Positions 1-8,221 of a stretch of DNA of 64,000 bases are shown one piece after another; within the stretch, counting starts at the first letter, position 1; every line of letters starts with the position of its first letter. Position numbers and translations under genes: made by a program. Source of the DNA: JALNYB01 sp963676235 (GTDB lineage Archaea > Thermoplasmatota > Thermoplasmata > Methanomassiliicoccales > Methanomethylophilaceae); contig OY781044.1 in assembly GCA_963676235.1 (NCBI GenBank), positions 1,302,001-1,366,000 on the forward strand, given 5' to 3'. The notes beneath the pieces are model-generated. The model saw nothing but the letters and a program-made list of their open reading frames with translations. It did not search any database and was not told the origin of the DNA.

Positions 1-589
1 CTCTGAATCTGTTGATGATGAATCCTTTTAGTAGATGTTTCTGTTCATCAGGCATGAGACGCCATGTTCCGTAGATAGCTGCGAATACTCCTCCGCGTTC
101 TATGTCTCCTATAAGGACAGCCGAGATGGAGCGTTCTCTCAGCATTCCCAAATTGGCAAGGTCTCTGTTCATAAGATTGAGTTCTACAGGAGAACCAGAG
201 CCTTCGCATACGACCGCATCATATTCTTTTGATAATCTGTCGAATGATTCGCAGACCTTTTCCATTACCATCTCGATATCCATGGGATTCTGTTCAGATA
301 TGTCCATGAAGGGCTCTCCTTTGAGGATGAGTTGTATGGTGTTATTGCCCGAAGGTTTCAGGAGGACCGGATTCATATCTTCGGTAGGTTCGATGTCGGA
401 TGCCCACGCTTGGAAGGCCTGACCCATTCCGATCTCTTTACCGTTCTTTGTGACATATGAGTTGAGAGAGAGATTGGATGCTTTGAATGGTGCGACTTTG
501 ATGCCTTTTTTGTAAAGATATCTGCAATACAATGCGGCAATCGTCGTTTTACCTGCTCCTGATGAAGTTCCGATGAATATTATTTTCAT
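1..589 (-). CDS. CobQ-family cobyric acid synthase, N-terminal part (runs off window start)
   Basis: This is the N-terminal 196 or so residues of a CobQ/CbiP-type amidotransferase, which amidates cobyrinic acid a,c-diamide side chains with glutamine and ATP in cobamide synthesis. I translated it from the ATG at 589. It opens with a P-loop-like IGTSSGAGKTT, followed by VAPFKASNLSLNS and MNPVLLKPSGN, which are CobQ synthetase-domain signatures, and later a VCEGSGSPVELNL segment. The C-terminal glutaminase domain is outside the window. Its ATG overlaps the stop of the upstream gene (ATGA, 586-589), so the two are translationally coupled. It is a paralogue of that neighbour. Which of the two is the true cobyric acid synthase cannot be decided here. 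Confidence 0.85.
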   Translation of the reverse strand, partial: MKIIFIGTSSGAGKTTIAALYCRYLYKKGIKVAPFKASNLSLNSYVTKNGKEIGMGQAFQAWASDIEPTEDMNPVLLKPSGNNTIQLILKGEPFMDISEQNPMDIEMVMEKVCESFDRLSKEYDAVVCEGSGSPVELNLMNRDLANLGMLRERSISAVLIGDIERGGVFAAIYGTWRLMPDEQKHLLKGFIINRFR

Positions 590-2403
590 CTTTTCACTCC
601 CGCGATATCTATGATTTTTTCCATATTCAGTCCTTTTTCAAATCCGTCCGCAAGGATGTCGATGTTATCCTCTAGAAGTTCGTCGTAATCTCTCGGGGTT
701 TCGATATCAATATACTTTCCATCGTGTTTTACAAAAGAAAGGAAATATTTCCTGAATGCGGGTTTGTCGAATACCCCATGAAGATATGTTCCGAAAGTCA
801 GATCTTTTTCTCTGACAGAACCTTCATTTTCTTTTGAGTTGTATCTATCTATTTCGAAAAGTGGCTTTTCAACGATTGTAGAAAGACCCATATGGATTTC
901 ATATCCTGTGATGGGCTCTCCTGTCTCTATCATTATGCCACTGTCTTGAATGACCTTTTTTTTGTATTCGTTCCATTCTGTGACGTTATCGAAGAAACCC
1001 ATTCCTTCTAGCGTTTGCGGCACCTTTCCTTCGATGCCTGCAGGATCTTTTAGATATTTTCCCATCATTTGGTATCCTCCGCAGATGCCCAGTATGGGAA
1101 TTTTTCCTTTCAATTCCGAAATGGCCGTTTCTAACCCATTGGCTCTCATCCAAAGAAGATCGTCAATGGTATCCTTGGTCCCAGGGAGTATAATAACATC
1201 TGAACCTTTGAGTTCTTCGGGATTGCTGATGAACTTTACAGTTGTATCCTCCATGAATAAAGGATCTAGATCTGTGAAATTGGCTATTCTGGGGAATTTG
1301 ATGACGGAAACGATTATCTTACCATTACCTTTCGTGTGCATTCCTCTAAAAGCTTCAGAATCTTCTGAAGGAAGATCTAACTTGATATGGGGGATTATTC
1401 CTATTACTGGGATTCCGATGATATTCTCAAGCAGTCTTGCGCCGTCTTCGATCTTCTTCGGATCTCCGCGGATATTGTTCAGAATGATACCTTTTATTCT
1501 TTTTCTGTCAATTTCTGGAATCAGTTCTACAGTTCCCACGGCATATGCGAAAGAGCCTCCCCATTCTGTATTTACTACCAATATGCAGTCAGCGTCGGCT
1601 ATCTCTGCCGCACGCATGTTGGCGATGTCTTGATCATAGATGTTGATCTCTGCAGGAGAACCTGCGCCCTCCATGACAACGACATCATAACGTTCTTTCA
1701 GAAAGTCTATGTTCCTGCGGACTATCTCTTTTCCGGGTCCGGGAACGAATTTATTATAGTAATCCTCGACGTTATAATCTCCGAAAGGTTCTCCTTCTAC
1801 CATTACTTGGGAAACAGTGTCTCCTTTAGGCTTTAGAAGTATGGGATTCATATGATGATCTGGATTCTTCAGTCCCGCAGCTTTGCTCTGTAGTACCTGT
1901 ATCATCGCTATTTCAGAACCTTTTGCGGTGACCTTCGAATTAAGGCTCATATTCTGAGATTTGAAGGGAGAGACCAGATATCCACGCCTGTGAAGGAGAC
2001 GACATATGGCTGCAACTGTGATTGACTTACCAGCATCGGATGTTGCTCCGAGGATCATTAATGCTTTTCCTATATGGAAGAATCTTTTCTTTGTTTCAAG
2101 GAATATATCTTGCATCTTAGGGTCCTTAGATGTTGTTATTCCTAATCTGTTGATCTCAGACATTACGAACTTTGCTACTTCAGGTCTGTGAATAAAAAGA
2201 CAGTATGTGCATGCCCAGATCTCTTTTTCCCTTTTAGAAATGATCATTTGGCCCAACTGATTATCGTTGCACGGATAGAACGGGCAGTAGCAGAAGGTGC
2301 AGTCCTGTCCTGTGAAATGACTTGGATGATATGGACATTCGTGGTTCGAACCAATATATCCTTTTTTGATCTCTTCCTCGACCTTTTTGGTGATATTGTC
2401 CAT
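586..2403 (-). CDS. cobQ: CobQ-like cobyric acid synthase with N-terminal cysteine-rich domain
   Basis: The 605-aa protein has two parts. Residues about 20-72 form a cysteine-rich module with Cys at 23, 35, 38, 40, 45, 65 and 68, resembling the small cysteine-rich domain found as separate proteins near cobalamin genes. The rest is a full CobQ: synthetase domain with P-loop-like LGATSDAGKS and SPFKSQNMSLNS, then a class I glutaminase domain with the nucleophile in GICGGYQ and the catalytic His in TYLHGVF. The family amidates cobyrinic acid diamide to cobyric acid in the cytosol. It is first in an operon with a second CobQ-family gene (4-bp overlap). The fused module is the odd part: a metal or Fe-S site is possible, but nothing here proves it. 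Confidence 0.88.
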   Translation of the reverse strand: MDNITKKVEEEIKKGYIGSNHECPYHPSHFTGQDCTFCYCPFYPCNDNQLGQMIISKREKEIWACTYCLFIHRPEVAKFVMSEINRLGITTSKDPKMQDIFLETKKRFFHIGKALMILGATSDAGKSITVAAICRLLHRRGYLVSPFKSQNMSLNSKVTAKGSEIAMIQVLQSKAAGLKNPDHHMNPILLKPKGDTVSQVMVEGEPFGDYNVEDYYNKFVPGPGKEIVRRNIDFLKERYDVVVMEGAGSPAEINIYDQDIANMRAAEIADADCILVVNTEWGGSFAYAVGTVELIPEIDRKRIKGIILNNIRGDPKKIEDGARLLENIIGIPVIGIIPHIKLDLPSEDSEAFRGMHTKGNGKIIVSVIKFPRIANFTDLDPLFMEDTTVKFISNPEELKGSDVIILPGTKDTIDDLLWMRANGLETAISELKGKIPILGICGGYQMMGKYLKDPAGIEGKVPQTLEGMGFFDNVTEWNEYKKKVIQDSGIMIETGEPITGYEIHMGLSTIVEKPLFEIDRYNSKENEGSVREKDLTFGTYLHGVFDKPAFRKYFLSFVKHDGKYIDIETPRDYDELLEDNIDILADGFEKGLNMEKIIDIAGVKR

Positions 2404-2797
2404 ATGTTCGCACCTTAGCGAACAGGGAATAGAATTCGCTGTTAAGTATTTTACATAAGTTGGATGCGATTGGATGATGTAAAAGGAAATGAGAAGTGTG
2501 GCTTCTCAACACTGCATCCGAAATAATCGAACATCTTCGAAAAATATCGCAAGATGTATTCTGATGTGCCGGAATATTCCTCGGTTAATATTCTATTTAT
2601 TTGTCATAGGTATTTGGAAAATGGGCCGTATTCTCGTGTATGTTTAACGGCTCGTTGATTCAAAGAGGCAATTAACCAGACGGAATCTATTTTTCAAATA
2701 TATGTTTTCCTTGTCTGGATTGCAGATAAATATAAATTTTTGTACTTTCGGTCACCTCCCAATCTTGTTTATATGTTCAGACATTCTTTTTGTTGCG
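2404..2797. promoter_or_regulatory. Divergent intergenic region between cobQ and the mre11-like gene
   Basis: About 390 bp without a convincing gene. It must carry the promoters of both divergent operons. A TATA-like stretch (GTTTATATG, 2767-2775) lies 24-30 bp before the ATG at 2798, which suggests a leaderless mre11-like transcript. A small hairpin (GAGAAG...CTTCTC, about 2491-2507) lies on the cobQ side. I saw no cobalamin riboswitch box. Confidence 0.45.
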
Positions 2798-3994
2798 ATG
2801 GGAGCAGATTTTAAGTTTATTCATTGTGCGGACCTCCATCTGGGAAGTAGATTTTCAGGTGTTTCACAGAAGGATCCGAAATTCGGAAAGAGGATGACTG
2901 AATCGATCTTTTCTTCTTTCGATAGGATAATAGATCTGGCCATCTCAGAAAAAGCGGATCTTATGGTGATATCAGGAGATGTCTTCGATGAAGAGAACGA
3001 GACACCTGCTACAAGATATAGATTCGCCAGAGCTCTGGAGAAAGTCAAGATACAGTGTTATATCTCATTAGGAAACCATGATTTCAAGAGGTCTTGGGAG
3101 GACAGCATCCCCTATCCAGAGAATGTTCATATTTTTTCTTCTTCTGAAACAGAAAAGCAGATAATAAATATCAATGGAAATCAGATAGAATTGATCGGAC
3201 GCAGTTTCGAATCCCGGAATACAGCTGAGAATTATGCATCATCATTTTACGGTTCATCTGATAAATTTACGATAGGCGTGCTCCATTGCAGTGTGGACAC
3301 TCCACGGGAATACGGTGATTATGCTCCCTGCAGATTATCCGATCTTCTCAATAAGAACGTGGATTATTGGGCTTTAGGTCATATTCACAAACGTTCCGAA
3401 CTGAATGAGCGCCCTTTTGTAATATATCCTGGAAATATACAAGGAAGGAATCCTAAGGAGTCTGGAAATAAAGGAGCGTATGTTGTTTCTGTCTCTAACG
3501 GAAGGGTTTCAGAGACCAGATTCGTTCCTACGCAGGAGATATTGTGGCAGGATATCGAGACGGATATATCGGGAAAGGACATGTGGGCACTTATAAGTGA
3601 CATATCTGGAAAAGCGAAACATGATTCAATATTGTCAATCCACATAACAGGTAAAGGAGATATGGATTCTGTCCTCCGTTTAGGATTGGACGGCGTTATA
3701 GATCAAATCTCCAAGGCAACGGGGTGTGTCATATCTTCTGTTGAATTGTCCACCTCGCCTGCCATAGATCTGAATAAAATCTCAGAAATGAACGATCTTA
3801 GATCAAAGATGGTCGTGGTATCCAAAAAAATGTCAGGATTAAGCAGAAATGATTTGATAGATAAGATATGTTTGACCAGAGCTTCCGCAGAGATAAGATA
3901 CATATTCGAAAGTATGAGCGATGAGGAACTTCGCTCTATGGTACAGGATGCCGGGATGCTTCTGATCGAGAAACTAACGGAGGCGTCCAGATGA
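2798..3994 (+). CDS. Mre11/SbcD-like DNA repair metallophosphoesterase (YhaO type)
   Basis: A 398-aa calcineurin-like nuclease. The phosphoesterase motifs are all present in order: CADLHLGS, ISGDVFDE, SLGNHDF, LHCS and ALGHIHKR, which bind the two metal ions. Mre11/SbcD proteins process DNA ends together with an SMC-like ATPase. The next gene encodes such an ATPase and overlaps by 4 bp (ATGA), so they almost certainly form one complex. I chose the internal ATG at 2798 because the family begins with the motif right after it and a TATA-like box sits about 26 bp upstream. An in-frame ATG at 2702 would add 32 residues that do not look like the family. The partner is of the YhaN type, so YhaO is the closer comparison than classical Mre11. 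Confidence 0.87.
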   Translation: MGADFKFIHCADLHLGSRFSGVSQKDPKFGKRMTESIFSSFDRIIDLAISEKADLMVISGDVFDEENETPATRYRFARALEKVKIQCYISLGNHDFKRSWEDSIPYPENVHIFSSSETEKQIININGNQIELIGRSFESRNTAENYASSFYGSSDKFTIGVLHCSVDTPREYGDYAPCRLSDLLNKNVDYWALGHIHKRSELNERPFVIYPGNIQGRNPKESGNKGAYVVSVSNGRVSETRFVPTQEILWQDIETDISGKDMWALISDISGKAKHDSILSIHITGKGDMDSVLRLGLDGVIDQISKATGCVISSVELSTSPAIDLNKISEMNDLRSKMVVVSKKMSGLSRNDLIDKICLTRASAEIRYIFESMSDEELRSMVQDAGMLLIEKLTEASR

Positions 3995-6285
3995 AAATAA
4001 GATCGGTAAAGATAGATTCTTTCGGGATATTCAAGGATAAGAAATACAGTGATATTTCGCCCGGTCTGACAATCATATATGGTAAAAACGAAACTGGAAA
4101 AACAACTTTGATGGAATTCATCAGAAGTACGTTATTTCCCGGAAAACAAAGGAAGGTCTATCCTGCGTACAATAAAACAGATGCTGGTGAGATAAGAATA
4201 GATCTCGATGATGGTGGCGATATTACAATCATAAGAAGTGGAAAGACCAGTGTTTCTGAGAAGAACGGAAAACAATTGCCTACTGATATCACACATATCG
4301 ATGCTGTGACCTATCGCAGTATATTCGCCATGAATCCCGACGATCTCAGGGATCTGGAAATAGTTTCGTCAGGAGATATAAAAAACCGTTTTCTGACTAT
4401 TCCAGGCGGAGAGAATCTTCCTTCGGTCATAGAAGATATCGAAAAAGAAAGTTCTTCCTTGATGACAACTACCAGGATGACTGAGACAACGAAGATCGGA
4501 AGCAAGATCTCCGAGATCGAACGCATCAACGTCAACATTGCGAATTCTACAGTTACAGGAAATAGATATTCTGAATTGTACATCGAACTCAGCGACGTAG
4601 AGGCGCAGATAGACGATCTGAAGAAAAAGGAGCTTGTAAATGCAGAATTAAGGGCTGTAACAGATCTTCGTAATTCTCAGGTAAATAATGTCACCACTCT
4701 CGAGGGTCTGAGAGAAACCAGAAAATCGTTGGTTGATTCTGAGATCATTCATGAAGGGGATAAGGAACAGTACGATCGTCTGAAAGCCGATGTAGAGACT
4801 AAGATTGAGGCATGCAAGAGAGTAGACAACAGGTTATCAGTCGTATCCGTGCCCCTCAACGACTATGATCAAGATGCTATACTCCAAAATAAGGATCGTA
4901 TCGAAGCTCTAAAAGACAAGGTCGGCCTCTATTCTGAATTGTCCGATCAGAAGAACGATTTTGAGATAGAGATCGAGAGAGATACCAGGACATTGAATAG
5001 GAACATGTCTGAGTTGGGGATCTCAAAGGACATGCTTGACGGTAAGGTCGCTACCTGTGCAGCTTCCACAAACTGTTCTGTCAAGAGGTTTCCGTTGTCG
5101 TTCGCACTCATGTTCGCAGGCATTGTGTTGTTGGCTGCCGGGATCTTCACAAGTTTATACATATCGATGATAGGTTTGATTCCCTTGATCTCAGGTGTTA
5201 TTCTGTTGTTTAGGAACAACAATACAGCAAAGAAAGTTCATAAGGACGCGGGCCTAGTCAATCTAGATGTTGTCAATCTTAGGAATTACAACGAGTCTAT
5301 TGATACAAAGATGAAGGATTTAGAGAAGATCAATTCAAAGTTGTCAGTGATGACAAAGGAGTTGAATTACGTAGCAGATGCCGTGAAGATATCGAGGTCT
5401 TCATTCAGAACAGATATCATATTGTTATCAGATCTGATATCAAATAGCATTACGGTCAAAAAGATTGCAGACGAACGGTCTGATGTGAGCCGTGAATTGA
5501 AAGAATCCGAGGTGAATCTAAGATTATTCATATCTAAATTCGGAACAGAAGAAAGATTCTTGATGCTTTATCAACATAGCGTGAAGAGGCTAGATTTTGA
5601 TAGTCAGATATCTGTTCTTGAGAGCAGCATAAAATCATCGGGATATGATATGAATTCGAAGGGCTCCGAAGAGATACCCGTTCTTGAAGATGTCACCGAG
5701 AGACTCGGTATGATGAATAAGCGTTATGGTGAATTGAAGTTTGAGATGAAAGCTATCATGGATGATGAATACGTAGAAGGACTGATGAATGCACGTGCAT
5801 CATCAAGATCTGAGTTACGCGAATTGGTTAAAAGGTGGGGAACTCTGTCATTGGCATCCGCAATCACGGATATTGCATGTAAAGAGATATACGATGCAGT
5901 TCAGCCAGATGTTGTAAAGACGGCTGAAACATATATCAGTTTGATGACATGCGGAAGATATAGTTTGGATAATGATCCACGTAATACAGGGATCTCCGTA
6001 ATATCCAATGATACGATGAAGACTGAAAATCAGTGGAGTTCAGGTCTCGGAGATCAGATACGTCTTTCATTGAAGATGGCAGTAGCAAAGGAGTTATCAT
6101 CCGAAGAAAGATTGCCAATAATGTTGGACGATGTTCTTTTAATGTTTGATTCGGATAGGAAGAGGGGTGCATGCAAAGCACTCTTGAATATGTCCGCAGA
6201 TATGCAGATATTGTTTTTCACCTGTGACAGGGAAACAAAGGATATCATGTTGGATGAGGGCTGCACGAGTGTGTTGGAATTATAA
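3991..6285 (+). CDS. SMC/Rad50-like AAA ATPase of the YhaN type
   Basis: A 764-aa ATPase. The Walker A (IYGKNETGKTT, about residues 30-40) and the C-terminal half with the signature-like SSGLGDQIRLSLKMA and Walker B-like LPIMLDDVLLMFD are at opposite ends, as in SbcC/Rad50. Long helical stretches lie between them. Instead of a Rad50 CxxC zinc hook, the middle (about residues 367-407) has two adjacent hydrophobic segments that look like a membrane hairpin, the feature of the YhaN branch. It is coupled to the upstream nuclease. The likely role is DNA end processing or repair, perhaps at the membrane. The assignment to YhaN rather than Rad50 rests on the hydrophobic pair and the missing hook. 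Confidence 0.83.
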   Translation: MKIRSVKIDSFGIFKDKKYSDISPGLTIIYGKNETGKTTLMEFIRSTLFPGKQRKVYPAYNKTDAGEIRIDLDDGGDITIIRSGKTSVSEKNGKQLPTDITHIDAVTYRSIFAMNPDDLRDLEIVSSGDIKNRFLTIPGGENLPSVIEDIEKESSSLMTTTRMTETTKIGSKISEIERINVNIANSTVTGNRYSELYIELSDVEAQIDDLKKKELVNAELRAVTDLRNSQVNNVTTLEGLRETRKSLVDSEIIHEGDKEQYDRLKADVETKIEACKRVDNRLSVVSVPLNDYDQDAILQNKDRIEALKDKVGLYSELSDQKNDFEIEIERDTRTLNRNMSELGISKDMLDGKVATCAASTNCSVKRFPLSFALMFAGIVLLAAGIFTSLYISMIGLIPLISGVILLFRNNNTAKKVHKDAGLVNLDVVNLRNYNESIDTKMKDLEKINSKLSVMTKELNYVADAVKISRSSFRTDIILLSDLISNSITVKKIADERSDVSRELKESEVNLRLFISKFGTEERFLMLYQHSVKRLDFDSQISVLESSIKSSGYDMNSKGSEEIPVLEDVTERLGMMNKRYGELKFEMKAIMDDEYVEGLMNARASSRSELRELVKRWGTLSLASAITDIACKEIYDAVQPDVVKTAETYISLMTCGRYSLDNDPRNTGISVISNDTMKTENQWSSGLGDQIRLSLKMAVAKELSSEERLPIMLDDVLLMFDSDRKRGACKALLNMSADMQILFFTCDRETKDIMLDEGCTSVLEL

Positions 6286-6572
6286 ACTCCACCCAAACCT
6301 TTTAAATAGATTATTAAATACAGGTTGCAAGGGAGAATAGCAATTCCCCTGTTCACTGATTCACTATCACAATAATTCCTTCGTTAGAAAGCGAAGAAGT
6401 CATAATACCGTGCCATCACAGGAGCGACCTGGCTGGCTCACACTCAAAAACGGTTAAAAAGATGGGTAAAACAGAGCGAGTATGCCAATTGAGGATCAAT
6501 ATTTTCCGGGGCAGCATTACAGCAGAGCAGGTAGAATGGTTTTTTCCCTCCAACCCCACGGAGGGCACATTA
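6286..6572 (+). promoter_or_regulatory. dnaG upstream region, possible structured leader or small RNA
   Basis: 287 bp before dnaG. TATA-like boxes (TTTTAAATAG at 6299-6308, then ATTAAATAC) are followed by several short hairpins: GGGAG...TTCCC near 6331-6348 and CTTCG...CGAAG near 6380-6397. The distance from the first TATA box to the start codon is about 265 bp, unusually long for this genome. Either a small RNA is encoded here or dnaG has a long leader. No known RNA family is recognised. The frame is open upstream to an ATG at 6462, but the extra residues do not resemble DnaG. Confidence 0.3.
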
Positions 6573-8207
6573 ATGAATATAGATCCAAACGCAACTAAAT
6601 ATATGATCAAAGCGAAGATCACAGCCGACGGTGTCGTGGAGAAACCCGATGTCGTAGGGGCAATCTTCGGACAAACCGAAGGACTTTTGGGAGATGACCT
6701 CGATCTGAGGGATCTTCAGAAATCCGGAAGGATCGGTAGAATCGAGGTCGAGATCGTTTCCAAGGGCGGAAAGTCCGAAGGAATAATCTACATGGCCTCA
6801 AGTCTCGACCAGGTCGAAACAGTAATTCTCGCATCAGCATTAGAGACCATAGACCGTGTCGGTCCATGCAAAGCAGGAATTCGCATCCTCGGTATCGAAG
6901 ATGTAAGGATAACAAAGAGAGAGAAGGTTGTTGAGAGGGCAAAGGAGCTTCTTGTAAATCTTATTGCTCAGTCGAAAGGAACAAGTTCCAATCTTACGCA
7001 AAGCATCAGGCAGAGTATCCAGGTCGAGGAGATAACATCCTATGGAAAGGACAGATGCCCGGCAGGACCTGCAGTCAAAGATTCCGAGTCCATAATAATC
7101 GTAGAAGGCAGATCAGATGTTCTCAATCTGCTCAGAGCAGGTATCAAGAACGGTATTGCGGTCGAGGGTACCAACATTCCGAAGACAGTTCAGGATCTTT
7201 CAAGGGAAAGGGTCTCAACCGCATTTGTTGACGGTGACAGAGGAGGAGAACTCATATTAAGAGAACTTTTCCAGACTTCAGAGATCGACTTCGTTGCCCG
7301 TGCACCACGTGCGCATGAAGTCGAGGAACTCACTTCTAAACAGCTCGTTAAATGTCTCCGTAACAAAGTACCCGGAGATCAATACATGGAAATGAATGGA
7401 ATGGTCACTGAGGAGAAAGAACTCAGTGGAGATTCAGAAGCTGTTCCATCAGAGCAACCTCGTCGTGATTTCGAAGAGAAACCCAAGAGAGAGCACGATG
7501 ACAGGCGTGAGCGCGAGGACCGTCATGAGCGCAGGGATAACAGGAACGACAGGAGCGATAGGACAGATAGGTCCGAAAGATCGGATAGATCAGACAGGCC
7601 CAAGAGAGAGATCAGAATCAGAGATTCAGATTCTGAAGAAAGGCCCAAGAACCGTTTCAGTTCTGAGAATGCAGACAGATTCAAGAAAAAGACATTCGTT
7701 GAGAAAGAGCCTGTTGCAGAACCTGTAGTAGTCGAAGAACACATCCCAGAACCTGTTGCAGAAATTGTTTCAGAACCAATAATAGAGGAACAGCCTGTTG
7801 AGGTAGTTGTCAAAGAGCTCAAACCAAGGAGAGAGCGCACAGATAAATCTTCTGAAGACAAATCCTCAAGGACACTTCGTGGAAAGAAAGACAGGAATAC
7901 AAAGACATTATCCGAAGAGCAGATAGCTTTCAGAGATATGCTTTTGGACATGTCTTCAACACACAATGCAAAACTCTTGTCCGCAGATAACAGCATTATA
8001 AGAGATGTAGCAGTAAAAAGCCTTGTAAATTCCTTGAAAGAGGATTCCGAAGGTGTAGTAGCTATCGTTTTCGACGGTGTCATTTCACAGAGGATCATGG
8101 ACGTATCATCTGAGAAAGGGATAAGGACAGTTGTCGGCACTCGTAAAGGAAACATTACAAAGATGCCTGCAGATATAACTATCTGGACCAAAGAAAACCT
8201 TTATTGA
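6573..8207 (+). CDS. dnaG: DnaG-type primase, archaeal
   Basis: A 544-aa archaeal DnaG homologue. The N-terminal region (MNIDPNATKYMIKAKI..., through GQTEGLLGDDLDLRDLQKSG) is typical. The TOPRIM core follows, with IIVEGRSDVLNLL (catalytic Glu) and FVDGDRGGELILREL (DxD-like). In archaea DnaG is known to associate with the exosome and shows primase activity in vitro. The start is set by GGAGGG about 7 bp upstream and by family alignment. The middle section (about residues 300-450) is a charged, low-complexity linker rich in Arg/Asp/Glu with RSDRSD-like repeats, probably disordered, then a conserved C-terminal domain. The LonB-like ATPase gene follows after 14 bp, likely the same operon. Confidence 0.95.
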   Translation: MNIDPNATKYMIKAKITADGVVEKPDVVGAIFGQTEGLLGDDLDLRDLQKSGRIGRIEVEIVSKGGKSEGIIYMASSLDQVETVILASALETIDRVGPCKAGIRILGIEDVRITKREKVVERAKELLVNLIAQSKGTSSNLTQSIRQSIQVEEITSYGKDRCPAGPAVKDSESIIIVEGRSDVLNLLRAGIKNGIAVEGTNIPKTVQDLSRERVSTAFVDGDRGGELILRELFQTSEIDFVARAPRAHEVEELTSKQLVKCLRNKVPGDQYMEMNGMVTEEKELSGDSEAVPSEQPRRDFEEKPKREHDDRREREDRHERRDNRNDRSDRTDRSERSDRSDRPKREIRIRDSDSEERPKNRFSSENADRFKKKTFVEKEPVAEPVVVEEHIPEPVAEIVSEPIIEEQPVEVVVKELKPRRERTDKSSEDKSSRTLRGKKDRNTKTLSEEQIAFRDMLLDMSSTHNAKLLSADNSIIRDVAVKSLVNSLKEDSEGVVAIVFDGVISQRIMDVSSEKGIRTVVGTRKGNITKMPADITIWTKENLY

Positions 8208-8221
8208 AAGTGTGATTTAAA

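Noticed and set aside
2404..2797. Cobalamin riboswitch before cobQ
   Set aside because: None of the conserved boxes were found on either strand; such riboswitches are mainly bacterial.
6462..6572. N-terminal extension of DnaG
   Set aside because: A strong GGAGGG site precedes ATG 6573 and the family starts there.
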